From contig NZ_OU957226.1 of the NCBI RefSeq assembly GCF_918731615.1, positions 3,632,928 through 3,696,927 of the forward strand: a DNA stretch of 64,000 bases, written 5' to 3'. The stretch is from Flavobacterium sp. CECT 9288 (GTDB lineage: Bacteria > Bacteroidota > Bacteroidia > Flavobacteriales > Flavobacteriaceae). Below are positions 34,203-42,757 of the stretch, piece by piece. Positions within the stretch are counted from its first letter, which is position 1, and the number at the start of each line of letters is the position of its first letter. The notes beneath the pieces were generated by a model. The model was not told where the DNA came from, did not search any database, and saw only the letters and a program-made list of their open reading frames with translations. The translations under genes were made by a program, and so were the position numbers.

Positions 34203-35570
34203 ATGTCACAGAAAATATTATTAGATAAAGTAAATATTCCGGGAATTAAAACTTATGAGGTATACCGCGCTAATGGTGGTTATGCTTCTGTAGAAAAAGC
34301 TTTAAAAACCTTGACACCTGACGAAGTAGTAGAAGAAGTAAAGACTTCAGGATTGCGTGGTCGTGGTGGAGCAGGGTTTCCTGCAGGGATGAAGTGGAGT
34401 TTTATCGACAAAAAATCGGGTAAGCCAAGGCACTTGGTTTGTAATGCAGATGAGTCGGAGCCAGGTACTTTTAAAGATCGTTATTTGATGGAGTACATTC
34501 CGCACTTATTGATTGAAGGAATGATTACCTCAAGTTATGCTCTTGGTGCAAATTTATCGTATATCTACATTCGTGGAGAGTACATGTGGGTGTATAAAAT
34601 TTTAGAACGCGCCATTGCTGAGGCGAAAGCTGCAGGTTGGTTGGGTAAAAATATATTAGGTACCGGATACGATTTGGATTTGTACGTTCAAATTGGTGGT
34701 GGTGCTTATATTTGTGGAGAAGAGACTGCCCTTATTGAGTCGTTAGAAGGAAAAAGAGGAAACCCAAGAATCAAGCCGCCATTTCCTGCGGTATCTGGTT
34801 TATGGGCTAATCCGACGGTAGTGAATAATGTTGAAACCATTGCGGCTGTGCCATGGATTGTAAACAATTCAGGTGCTGATTATGCTAAAATTGGTATTGG
34901 TAGATCTACGGGAACTAAATTAATTTCTGCTTCAGGAAATATTAAAAATCCTGGTGTTTATGAAATTGATTTAGGATTGAGTGTTTATGAATTCATGAAC
35001 TCAGATGAATATTTGGGTGGTATGAGTTCTGACAGACCATTGAAAGCTTTCGTACCAGGAGGAAGTTCTGTGCCAATTTTGCCAGCAAATTTAATTTACA
35101 AAACAGCAAATGGCGAGGATCGTTTGATGACTTATGAGTCTTTGAGTGATGGTGGTTTTGCTACAGGATCGATGTTGGGTTCAGGAGGTTTTATCGTTTA
35201 TGATGATACAGCTTGTATCGTTCGTAATACTTGGAATTTCTCTCGTTTTTATCACCATGAAAGTTGTGGGCAATGTTCACCATGTCGTGAAGGTACGGGT
35301 TGGTTAGAAAAAGTATTGCATCGTATTGAAAACGGACACGGACGCGAAGAGGATATCGAATTGTTGTTGAGTATTCAAAGTAAAATTGAAGGAAACACTA
35401 TTTGTCCTTTAGGTGACGCTGCTTCATGGCCAGTAGCTGCTGCGATTCGTCACTTTAGAGATGAATTTGAATTCCACATTCGTTTCCCAGAAAAAATCAA
35501 AAATAGAAATCATTTTGTTGCCGAGCCTTTTGAACAAGTAAAGCACCTAGTAGCAAAGCAAACAGTATAA
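34203..35570 (+). CDS. nuoF: NADH-quinone oxidoreductase subunit F
   Basis: 455 aa. This is the 51-kDa subunit binding NADH and FMN and carrying the N3 [4Fe-4S] cluster. Seen: SGLRGRGGAGFPAGMKWSF (NADH/FMN site), LVCNADESEPGTFKDR, IGGGAYICGEETALIESLEGKRGNPR (FMN site), and ESCGQCSPCREGTGWLE (SxxCxxCxxC cluster motif), with a fourth Cys in NTICPLGDAA. It overlaps neither neighbour. A 69-bp hairpin-forming spacer separates it from nuoG. Confidence 0.96.
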   Translation: MSQKILLDKVNIPGIKTYEVYRANGGYASVEKALKTLTPDEVVEEVKTSGLRGRGGAGFPAGMKWSFIDKKSGKPRHLVCNADESEPGTFKDRYLMEYIPHLLIEGMITSSYALGANLSYIYIRGEYMWVYKILERAIAEAKAAGWLGKNILGTGYDLDLYVQIGGGAYICGEETALIESLEGKRGNPRIKPPFPAVSGLWANPTVVNNVETIAAVPWIVNNSGADYAKIGIGRSTGTKLISASGNIKNPGVYEIDLGLSVYEFMNSDEYLGGMSSDRPLKAFVPGGSSVPILPANLIYKTANGEDRLMTYESLSDGGFATGSMLGSGGFIVYDDTACIVRNTWNFSRFYHHESCGQCSPCREGTGWLEKVLHRIENGHGREEDIELLLSIQSKIEGNTICPLGDAASWPVAAAIRHFRDEFEFHIRFPEKIKNRNHFVAEPFEQVKHLVAKQTV

Positions 35571-35580
35571 AACGTTTCAG

Positions 35581-35614
35581 GTTTCAAATTCAGGACAATT
35601 CCTGAAATATGAAA
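35581..35614. repeat. GTTTCA/TGAAAC hairpin in the nuoF-nuoG spacer
   Basis: TTCAGGA (35589-35595) and TCCTGAA (35600-35606) pair perfectly around CAAT. Flanking GTTTCA (35581) and TGAAAC (35610-35615) continue the stem. More GTTTCA-like words lie further out (gtttcag at 35574; acttgaaact near 35630). Confidence 0.5.
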
Positions 35615-35639
35615 CTTTAAACTTGAAACTAATAAAGAA

Positions 35640-36689
35640 ATGAAAGTAACAATAGACGGACAGTCAATAGAAGTAGAACCAGGAACAACTATCCTGCAAG
35701 CAGCACGTATGATAGGTGGTGAGGTAGTACCGCCAGCGATGTGTTATTATTCTAAACTAAAAGGAAGCGGTGGAAAATGCCGTTGTTGTTTAGTTGAAGT
35801 TGCCAAAGGTAGCGATGCAGACCCTAGACCTATGCCAAAATTAATGGCATCATGTGTTACAGGTTGCATGGACGGAATGGAAGTGAACAGTAAGTCATCA
35901 CCAAGAGTTCAAGAAGCTAGAAAATCGGTAACTGAGTTTTTATTGATCAATCACCCTTTAGATTGCCCAGTTTGTGATCAGGCTGGTGAATGTGATTTGC
36001 AAAACTTAAGCTTTGAGCACGGAAAGTCTGAAACTCGTTTTATTGAAGAGAAAAGAACTTTTGAGCCAGAAGATATTGGTCCGAACATTCAGTTACACAT
36101 GAACCGTTGCATTCTATGTTACCGTTGTGTAATGGTAGCTGATCAGTTGACAGATGAGCGCGTGCACGGAGTTATGGATAGAGGAGACCACTCGAATATT
36201 TCAACTTGTATTTCAAAAGCAATTGATAATGAGTTTTCAGGTAACATGATTGATGTGTGTCCTGTTGGAGCATTAACTGATAAAACATTTAGATTCAAAT
36301 CAAGAGTTTGGTTTAGTAAACCGTATAACGCACACAGAGATTGTCCTACTTGTTCAGGTAGAACTACTGTTTGGATGTTTGGTGACGAGATTCAGCGTGT
36401 AACAGGTCGTAAAGATGAGTACCACGAAGTTGATGAGTTCATTTGTAACGGTTGTCGTTTTGACCATAAAGATGTAGCTGATTGGACTATTGAAGGACCA
36501 AGAGCTTTTGAAAAAGATTCTGTTATCAACGTGAACAAATACAACAGAAAGTTAGAAAAAGTGCAAATTGCAACCGAAGAGAACATTTTGTTGGGTAGAG
36601 CGGTTGACCGTAAAAAAATCAGTATGGCTGAAATTCCATTGACACAAGAAGATATTATGAATCAAAAAAGCTTGGGTAATAATGGATAG
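35640..36689 (+). CDS. nuoG: NADH-quinone oxidoreductase subunit G, short form
   Basis: 349 aa, less than half the E. coli length (about 900). It keeps the ferredoxin-type [2Fe-2S] N1b ligands (MCYYSKLKGSGGKCRCCLVEV and SCVTGC), the His/Cys N5 motif (HPLDCPVCDQAGECDLQ) and the N4 motif (CILCYRCV with later CPVGALT). It then stops after a Cys-rich stretch (DCPTCSGRT, FICNGCRFDH) and lacks the large molybdopterin-like domain. This short version appears to be usual for flavobacterial complex I, so it is not read as a truncation. The last 8 bp overlap nuoH. Confidence 0.93.
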   Translation: MKVTIDGQSIEVEPGTTILQAARMIGGEVVPPAMCYYSKLKGSGGKCRCCLVEVAKGSDADPRPMPKLMASCVTGCMDGMEVNSKSSPRVQEARKSVTEFLLINHPLDCPVCDQAGECDLQNLSFEHGKSETRFIEEKRTFEPEDIGPNIQLHMNRCILCYRCVMVADQLTDERVHGVMDRGDHSNISTCISKAIDNEFSGNMIDVCPVGALTDKTFRFKSRVWFSKPYNAHRDCPTCSGRTTVWMFGDEIQRVTGRKDEYHEVDEFICNGCRFDHKDVADWTIEGPRAFEKDSVINVNKYNRKLEKVQIATEENILLGRAVDRKKISMAEIPLTQEDIMNQKSLGNNG

Positions 36690-37734
36690 CGTATTTATTA
36701 TAGAAAAAAGTGTTGTTATACTTGTTGTTTTTGCTTTAACAATGTTAATGGCCATGTACTCAACATGGGCAGAGCGTAAAGTAGCTGCTTGGCTTCAAGA
36801 CCGTGTAGGGCCGAATAGAGCTGGGCCTTTTGGTCTTTTTCAGCCACTTGCAGATGGTTTAAAATTATTTTCAAAGGAAGAATTTGAGCCTAATACTCCC
36901 AACCGATTTTTGTTTTTTGTAGGTCCAGCAATTGCCATGAGTACTGCTTTAATGACCAGTGCGGTAATTCCATGGGGAGATAGATTGCATTTATTTGGTA
37001 GAAATATATTACTTCAAGCAACTGATTTGAATATTGGGTTGTTATACTTTTTTGGAGTAGTATCTGTGGGCGTTTACGGAATCATGATTGGTGGATGGGC
37101 CTCTAACAACAAGTTCTCTTTGATGGGAGCTGTTCGTGCTGCATCACAAATGGTATCTTATGAAGTAGCCATGGGACTTTCTATGATTGCTTTATTAATG
37201 ATGACAGGTACTTTAAGTTTAAGAGAAATATCTGCGCAACAAGCAGGAATGAACTGGAATGTATTTTACCAGCCTTTATCATTTGTTATTTTCTTGATTT
37301 GTGCTTTTGCTGAAACAAACAGAACTCCTTTTGACTTAGCAGAATGTGAAAGTGAACTTATTGGGGGTTATCACACGGAGTATTCCTCGATGAAAATGGG
37401 TTTTTATTTATTTGCAGAATATGCTAATATGTTCATTTCTTCGACTATTTTAGCGGTCTTGTTTTTTGGAGGGTACAACTATCCAGGAATGAGTTGGGTT
37501 GTGGAGAATTGGGGTGTAAATATTGGAAATATACTAGGTTTTGCTGCATTATTTGTAAAACTATGTGGTTTTATCTTTTTCTACATGTGGGTAAGATGGA
37601 CTATTCCAAGATTTAGATACGATCAATTAATGAATTTAGGATGGAGAATATTAATTCCGCTATCGATCATTAATATTATGATTACCGGAATTGTAATTTT
37701 GAGAGCAGATATTGCTGCTTATTTAGGATTTTAA
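36682..37734 (+). CDS. nuoH: NADH-quinone oxidoreductase subunit H
   Basis: 350 aa with about eight membrane helices. This is ND1, which forms much of the quinone chamber. Seen: TWAERKVAAWLQDRVGPNRAGPFGLFQPLADGLKLFSKE near residue 30, YEVAMGLSMIALLM, AFAETNRTPFDLAECESELIGGYHTEYSSMKMGFYLFAEYANMF (quinone-site acidic cluster) and RWTIPRFRYDQLMNLGWRILIPLS. It overlaps nuoG by 8 bp. The 113 bp before nuoI hold a dispersed palindromic element. Confidence 0.96.
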   Translation: MDSVFIIEKSVVILVVFALTMLMAMYSTWAERKVAAWLQDRVGPNRAGPFGLFQPLADGLKLFSKEEFEPNTPNRFLFFVGPAIAMSTALMTSAVIPWGDRLHLFGRNILLQATDLNIGLLYFFGVVSVGVYGIMIGGWASNNKFSLMGAVRAASQMVSYEVAMGLSMIALLMMTGTLSLREISAQQAGMNWNVFYQPLSFVIFLICAFAETNRTPFDLAECESELIGGYHTEYSSMKMGFYLFAEYANMFISSTILAVLFFGGYNYPGMSWVVENWGVNIGNILGFAALFVKLCGFIFFYMWVRWTIPRFRYDQLMNLGWRILIPLSIINIMITGIVILRADIAAYLGF

Positions 37735-37754
37735 TTAGTACCGAAAAGCCCTAG

Positions 37755-37825
37755 CCCTGATAGTAGTGGAAATCCTTTTTGTTTTTTCTTTAAAAACAAA
37801 AAAAGATTGAAACGAATAGCAGGAT
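37755..37825. repeat. Dispersed palindromic intergenic element, copy 2 (nuoH-nuoI spacer)
   Basis: The outer words CCCTGATAGTAGTGG (37755) and ACGAATAGCAGG (37812-37823) enclose AAATCCTTTTTGTTTTT and AAAAACAAAAAAAGATT, which form a long A/T stem. The conserved words (GTAGTG-AAATCCTTTTTG and AAAAAGATTG-AACG) match the copy at 14491-14558. This copy is inside an operon, so it evidently does not stop transcription completely. Confidence 0.6.
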
Positions 37826-37847
37826 TAGCTTCAAATAAAAATAAAAA

Positions 37848-38393
37848 ATGTCAATAGAAAGTATATCCTTATCGGGAAGAAAAAAGTTAGTCTCTAACAA
37901 AGAGATGACTTTTTGGGAAAGAATGTATCTTGTAGCGATTATCAAGGGATTGATAATTACAATCCAGCATTTATTTACTAGAAAAGTTACCATTCAGTAC
38001 CCTGAGCAAGTACGAAAAATGAGTCCGGTGTATCGTGGACAGCACATGTTGAAACGAGATGAGGAAGGTAGAGAAAATTGTACAGCATGTGGTTTGTGTG
38101 CTCTTTCTTGTCCTGCTGAAGCCATCACGATGAAAGCTGAGGAAAGAAAAGCGGATGAAAAACACTTATACCGTGAGGAAAAATATGCTTCGATATATGA
38201 AATCAATATGTTGCGTTGCATTTTTTGCGGGTTGTGCGAAGAGGCTTGTCCGAAAGACGCAATTTACCTAACCACATCTAAAGTTCTTGTTCCAGCTAGT
38301 TATGAGAGAGAAGATTTTATCTTTGGTAAAGATAAACTAGTGATGCCGCTTGAAATGGCAATTCAAAATGCTCAACTAAAAAACGCTAACTAA
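37848..38393 (+). CDS. nuoI: NADH-quinone oxidoreductase subunit I
   Basis: 181 aa. This is the ferredoxin-like TYKY subunit with clusters N6a and N6b. Two 8-iron ferredoxin motifs are seen: CTACGLCALSCP (near residue 80) and CIFCGLCEEACP (near residue 123). The N-terminal amphipathic part (FWERMYLVAIIKGLIITIQHLF) anchors it to the membrane arm. Its stop overlaps the nuoJ start by one base. Confidence 0.95.
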   Translation: MSIESISLSGRKKLVSNKEMTFWERMYLVAIIKGLIITIQHLFTRKVTIQYPEQVRKMSPVYRGQHMLKRDEEGRENCTACGLCALSCPAEAITMKAEERKADEKHLYREEKYASIYEINMLRCIFCGLCEEACPKDAIYLTTSKVLVPASYEREDFIFGKDKLVMPLEMAIQNAQLKNAN

Positions 38394-38905
38394 TGTCTAC
38401 AATACTTATAATTTTTTGTGTATTGGCTGCTATCACTTTAGCAACTGCTTTTTTAACCATCTTTAGTAGAAACCCAATTCACAGTGCTATTTATTTAGTG
38501 ATTTGTTTCTTTTCTATTGCAGGTCATTATTTTTTATTAAACTCGCAATTCTTGGCCATAGTACATGTGATTGTATACTCTGGAGCGATCATGATTTTGT
38601 TTTTGTTTACGATCATGTTGATGAATCTGAACGAGGAAAAAGAAGTTCACCGACCGAGAATTACACGATTGGGAGCGATAGTTTCTTTTTGTTTGATTTG
38701 TTTAGTATTGATTGCGATTTTTATCAATTCAAAACCTATTGTAGGGGAGTATGTGACTACGGGTGAAGATTATCAATCTATAAAAGTATTGGGTAAAATA
38801 CTCTTGAATGAATATATGGTTCCGTTTGAATTTGCTTCTATATTACTATTGGTTGCGATGATAGGAACTGTGTTATTGTCTAAAAAAGAAAAATTGCAAA
38901 AATAA
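38393..38905 (+). CDS. nuoJ: NADH-quinone oxidoreductase subunit J
   Basis: 170 aa with five membrane helices. This is the ND6 subunit. The conserved segment [56 protein letters not shown] includes the pi-bulge helix region. It is encoded between nuoI (1-bp overlap) and nuoK (1-bp gap), so it is translationally coupled. Confidence 0.93.
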   Translation: MSTILIIFCVLAAITLATAFLTIFSRNPIHSAIYLVICFFSIAGHYFLLNSQFLAIVHVIVYSGAIMILFLFTIMLMNLNEEKEVHRPRITRLGAIVSFCLICLVLIAIFINSKPIVGEYVTTGEDYQSIKVLGKILLNEYMVPFEFASILLLVAMIGTVLLSKKEKLQK

Positions 38906-38906
38906 A

Positions 38907-39227
38907 ATGAATAATATTTTAAACCACATTGGTATAGAAAACTATATTTTCCTGAGCGTAATACTTTTTTGTATTGGTGTTTTTGGAGTTTTGTACAGAC
39001 GAAATGCTATCATTGTATTTATGTCAATTGAAATTATGTTGAATGCCGTTAACTTGTTATTTGTAGCTTTTTCAACGTACCATCAAGATGCGCAAGGACA
39101 GGTTTTTGTTTTTTTCTCTATGGCAGTTGCTGCAGCAGAAGTAGCGGTAGGATTGGCCATTCTAGTTTCTATTTTTAGAAATTTAGGTTCGATTACAATT
39201 GATAATTTAAAAAACTTAAAAGGATAA
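38907..39227 (+). CDS. nuoK: NADH-quinone oxidoreductase subunit K
   Basis: 106 aa with three membrane helices. This is the ND4L subunit. Seen: [42 protein letters not shown] with the conserved membrane Glu in [11 protein letters not shown], and a second Glu in [18 protein letters not shown]. Both are part of the proton-transfer path. nuoL begins at the very next base. Confidence 0.95.
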   Translation: MNNILNHIGIENYIFLSVILFCIGVFGVLYRRNAIIVFMSIEIMLNAVNLLFVAFSTYHQDAQGQVFVFFSMAVAAAEVAVGLAILVSIFRNLGSITIDNLKNLKG

Positions 39228-41114
39228 ATGGAAATGAATACCAATATAGCTTTAGTTTTAGTTCTCGCTCCTTTTTTAGGATTTTTAATTAATGTTTTCT
39301 TTGGCAAAAGCCTAGGTAAAACAGTTTCAGGAATTGTAGGTACGCTTGCAGTCTTCATTTCTTTTATTGCTGCTTGTTTTTTCTTTGGTGCAAATGCTGC
39401 GCAGCCAAATGGTTTTCGAATTTCACTTTTTGATTGGATTCAAATCAGTAATTTCAAAGTAGATTTTGGATTTTTATTAGATCAACTTTCTATTTTATGG
39501 TTGCTGTTTGTAACTGGAATTGGATCATTGATTCATTTGTATTCTATCAGTTACATGCACGATGATGAGAATATGCACAAGTTCTTTGCCTATTTGAATT
39601 TGTTTGTATTTTTTATGATCACACTGGTTGTAGGAAGTAATTTATTAGTAATGTTCATCGGTTGGGAAGGCGTAGGTCTTTGTTCGTATTTATTAATTGG
39701 TTTTTGGTATAGAAACCAAGAATATAATGATGCGGCTAAGAAAGCTTTTATCATGAATCGTATTGGTGATTTAGGTTTATTGATAGGTATATTCATTGTA
39801 GGTAATTTATTTTCGACACTAGATTATACCACATTAAAAACGGCAATTGCTGGAGCGACAAATCTTGATTTTTATTGGTTAACAGTAGCAGGTTTTGCTT
39901 TGTTTATTGGTGCTTGCGGTAAATCGGCACAAATACCTTTATATACGTGGTTGCCAGATGCAATGGCAGGACCAACACCAGTTTCAGCATTAATACATGC
40001 TGCTACCATGGTAACTGCTGGTATATTCATGATTACAAGATTGAATTTTGTATTTGATTTATTGCCAGAAGTACAACATGTTATTGCTATAGTAGGTGCT
40101 GCAACAGCTCTTGTTGCTGCAACTATCGGTTTAGTTCAAAACGATATCAAAAAAGTTCTGGCTTATTCTACAGTTTCGCAGTTAGGTTTGATGTTTTTAG
40201 CATTAGGTTTAGGAGCTTATGAAGTGGCTGTTTTTCACGTAATCACGCACGCTTTTTTCAAGGCTTGTTTGTTCTTAGGTTCAGGATCAGTTATTCATGC
40301 TTTGCACGGAGAACAAGACATGCGTAATATGGGTGGGTTGAAAAAAGCTATGCCTATTACTTTTGTAACCATGTTAATTGCTTCTTTAGCAATTTCTGGA
40401 GTTCCATTATTCTCAGGTTTTTTCTCGAAAGACGAAATTTTATTAGTTGCGTTTCATCATAATATTCCGTTATGGGTTGTGGCTTCTATTGCATCTATAA
40501 TGACTGCTTTTTATATGTTCCGTTTGATGTTTTTGACATTTTACAATGATTTCAGAGGAACTGCTGAGCAAAAACAGCATCTGCATGAAAGTCCTTCATT
40601 AATTACTGCACCTTTAATTATTTTAGCAATTTTAGCTACAATAGGTGGTGTGATTAGTTTACCTGGAAACAGTTGGTTGAATCATTATTTGATTCCAATT
40701 TTACCGAAATTAGCTACTGCAGAACATCATCTTGGAACTACAGAATACATTTTAATGGCAATTGCTGTTGTTGGTGGATTAGTAGGAATAGGAATCGCTT
40801 ACAGTAAATATATCAAACAAAATACGGTTCCTACTTCAGATGAAAGTATCACCGGATTTGCAAAAGTACTTTACAATAAATATTATGTGGATGAAGGATA
40901 TGATTTCTTATTCGTTAAACCAATTAATGTATTGTCTCGCTTTTTTAGAGATACTGTAGAAACGGGATTATCAGCCATTGTTTTCGGCTTTGGCAAAGTA
41001 TCAAATGAAATAAGTTATCAAGGTAAAAAAATTCATAGCGGAAGTATTGGATTATATCTTTTCGTTTTTGTATTAGGATTGTGTGCTATAGTATCCTACT
41101 TGTTTCTGGTTTAG
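39228..41114 (+). CDS. nuoL: NADH-quinone oxidoreductase subunit L
   Basis: 628 aa with about 16 membrane helices. This is the ND5 antiporter-like subunit with the long lateral helix at its C-terminus. Seen: NLLVMFIGWEGVGLCSYLLIGFWY (key Glu), KKAFIMNRIGDLGLLIGIF, GKSAQIPLYTWLPDAMAGPTPVSALIHAATMVTAGIFMI (channel Lys/His residues), VLAYSTVSQLGLMFLALG, and HAFFKACLFLGSGSVIHALHGEQDMRNMGGLKK. It starts directly after nuoK. Confidence 0.96.
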   Translation: MEMNTNIALVLVLAPFLGFLINVFFGKSLGKTVSGIVGTLAVFISFIAACFFFGANAAQPNGFRISLFDWIQISNFKVDFGFLLDQLSILWLLFVTGIGSLIHLYSISYMHDDENMHKFFAYLNLFVFFMITLVVGSNLLVMFIGWEGVGLCSYLLIGFWYRNQEYNDAAKKAFIMNRIGDLGLLIGIFIVGNLFSTLDYTTLKTAIAGATNLDFYWLTVAGFALFIGACGKSAQIPLYTWLPDAMAGPTPVSALIHAATMVTAGIFMITRLNFVFDLLPEVQHVIAIVGAATALVAATIGLVQNDIKKVLAYSTVSQLGLMFLALGLGAYEVAVFHVITHAFFKACLFLGSGSVIHALHGEQDMRNMGGLKKAMPITFVTMLIASLAISGVPLFSGFFSKDEILLVAFHHNIPLWVVASIASIMTAFYMFRLMFLTFYNDFRGTAEQKQHLHESPSLITAPLIILAILATIGGVISLPGNSWLNHYLIPILPKLATAEHHLGTTEYILMAIAVVGGLVGIGIAYSKYIKQNTVPTSDESITGFAKVLYNKYYVDEGYDFLFVKPINVLSRFFRDTVETGLSAIVFGFGKVSNEISYQGKKIHSGSIGLYLFVFVLGLCAIVSYLFLV

Positions 41115-41196
41115 TGTTAGATTATAAATTTCAGTAATATTAAATATCTTTTGAAAGTCATGATGAGTGGCTTTTGAAATCATTAAAAATTTTCAA

Positions 41197-42636
41197 ATGA
41201 ACGTATCTCTAATTTTAATTATACTTTTGATTGGTGTCTTTGCAACCTTATTAGTTGGTAATAAGTTAGCTTCAAAAGTAGCTTTGTTTTTTGGGTTAGT
41301 TTCAGCTGTAGCTTCCTTTATGTTGCTCAATCATTATAATGCTGGTGTAAATATTAATTTTATAAGTCCATGGATTAGTAAGCCAGCGGTTTCTTTCGCT
41401 TTAACTGCAGATGGATTGTCTTTAGTGATGTTATTATTAACTACTATTTTGACACCCATTATTATTTTTTCATCATTTGGAAATCAATATCAAAACTCGA
41501 AATCTTTTTATGCATTGGTCTTGTTTATGTCCTTTGCTATGGTGGGTACCTTTTTAGCTTCAGACGGATTGGTTTATTATATCTTTTGGGAATTAGCGTT
41601 AGTGCCTATTTATTTTATAGCTCTTATTTGGGGTAACGGTAATGCTGACGAACGTAAAAAAGCTGTTGTAAAGTTTTTCATTTATACATTAGCAGGATCT
41701 TTGTTTATGTTAGTGGCTTTTGTGTATTTGTACCAAAAAGCTGGTAGTTTTTTAATTCAAGATCTTTATGCTTTAAATTTATCGAGTTCAGAGCAATTTT
41801 GGATTTTTCTAGCCTTCTTCTTGGCTTATGCTATAAAAATTCCTTTAATACCTTTCCATACTTGGCAATCTAATGTGTATCAAAAAGCTCCAACTGTAGG
41901 AACCATGCTTTTGTCAGGTATTATGTTGAAAATGGGTTTGTATAGCGTGATCCGTTGGCAATTGCCTTTAGCACCAGTAACGGCTCATGAGTATAAATAT
42001 TTACTTATTGGTATAGGGCTTGTAGGAGTTGTTTATGGTTCAATTGTAGCCTTAAAACAAAGAGATTTAAAAAAATTATTAGCTTATTCCTCTTTGGCAC
42101 ACGTTGGTTTGATCGCTTCTGGTACTTATGCTCTGAACCTTGATGGTTTTAGAGGTGCAGTTTTACAAATGATTGCTCACGGGTTTGTTGTGGTAGGTTT
42201 GTTTTTTGTAGCTGAAATCATTTCTAGAAGATATGAAACAAGAGTAATTTCAGAAATGGGAGGTATTCGTGCACAAGCGCCAAAATTTACTTCTTTGTTT
42301 TTAATTTTAGTTTTAGCATCAGTGGCTTTGCCTACTACGTTTAACTTTATAGGTGAGTTCACAGTTTTATATAGTTTGTCAACAGTAAATATTTGGTTTG
42401 CAGTTGTAGGTGGTACTACAATTATATTAGGTGCTTACTACATGTTAAAAATGTTTCAGCACGTTATGTTGGGTGAAACAAACTCTAAAGTTTTTACAGA
42501 TGTTACTGCAAGTGAGACCATATCGTTGTTAATCATAGTTGGTGTTTTATTCTTTTTTGGGATGTATCCAAAACCAATTAATGATTTGATAACACCAGCA
42601 TTAGAGCAAATTCTTTTGTTAACGCAAAGGTATTAG
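41197..42636 (+). CDS. nuoM: NADH-quinone oxidoreductase subunit M
   Basis: 479 aa with about 14 membrane helices. This is the ND4 antiporter-like subunit. Seen: YYIFWELALVPIYFIALIWG (key Glu), YTLAGSLFMLVAFVYLY, KIPLIPFHTWQSNVYQKAPTVGTMLLSGIMLKMGLYSVIRW, KKLLAYSSLAHVGLIASG and FNFIGEFTVLYSL. Start ATG 41197 (MNVSLILIILL); a longer in-frame start at 41167 adds a polar MAFEIIKNFQ and seems less likely. The spacers to nuoL and nuoN are 82 and 121 bp. Confidence 0.94.
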   Translation: MNVSLILIILLIGVFATLLVGNKLASKVALFFGLVSAVASFMLLNHYNAGVNINFISPWISKPAVSFALTADGLSLVMLLLTTILTPIIIFSSFGNQYQNSKSFYALVLFMSFAMVGTFLASDGLVYYIFWELALVPIYFIALIWGNGNADERKKAVVKFFIYTLAGSLFMLVAFVYLYQKAGSFLIQDLYALNLSSSEQFWIFLAFFLAYAIKIPLIPFHTWQSNVYQKAPTVGTMLLSGIMLKMGLYSVIRWQLPLAPVTAHEYKYLLIGIGLVGVVYGSIVALKQRDLKKLLAYSSLAHVGLIASGTYALNLDGFRGAVLQMIAHGFVVVGLFFVAEIISRRYETRVISEMGGIRAQAPKFTSLFLILVLASVALPTTFNFIGEFTVLYSLSTVNIWFAVVGGTTIILGAYYMLKMFQHVMLGETNSKVFTDVTASETISLLIIVGVLFFFGMYPKPINDLITPALEQILLLTQRY

Positions 42637-42757
42637 TACGCAAGAAGCATAACATTTTAGATCAAAATAAAAGAAATACAAATTAATTAGGTTTATAGAT
42701 TTTAACATTAGTTTTTTTTCATTCTATTGTGTAAATCCTAAATCAAACAATCAACAA

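Noticed and set aside
36392..36586. Short open frames opposite the nuo genes
   Set aside because: They are antisense shadows of conserved nuo coding sequence.
35640..36689. Truncated NuoG pseudogene
   Set aside because: All N1b, N4 and N5 cluster ligands are present, and the next gene overlaps by 8 bp. A short NuoG without the molybdopterin-like domain appears normal for this group.
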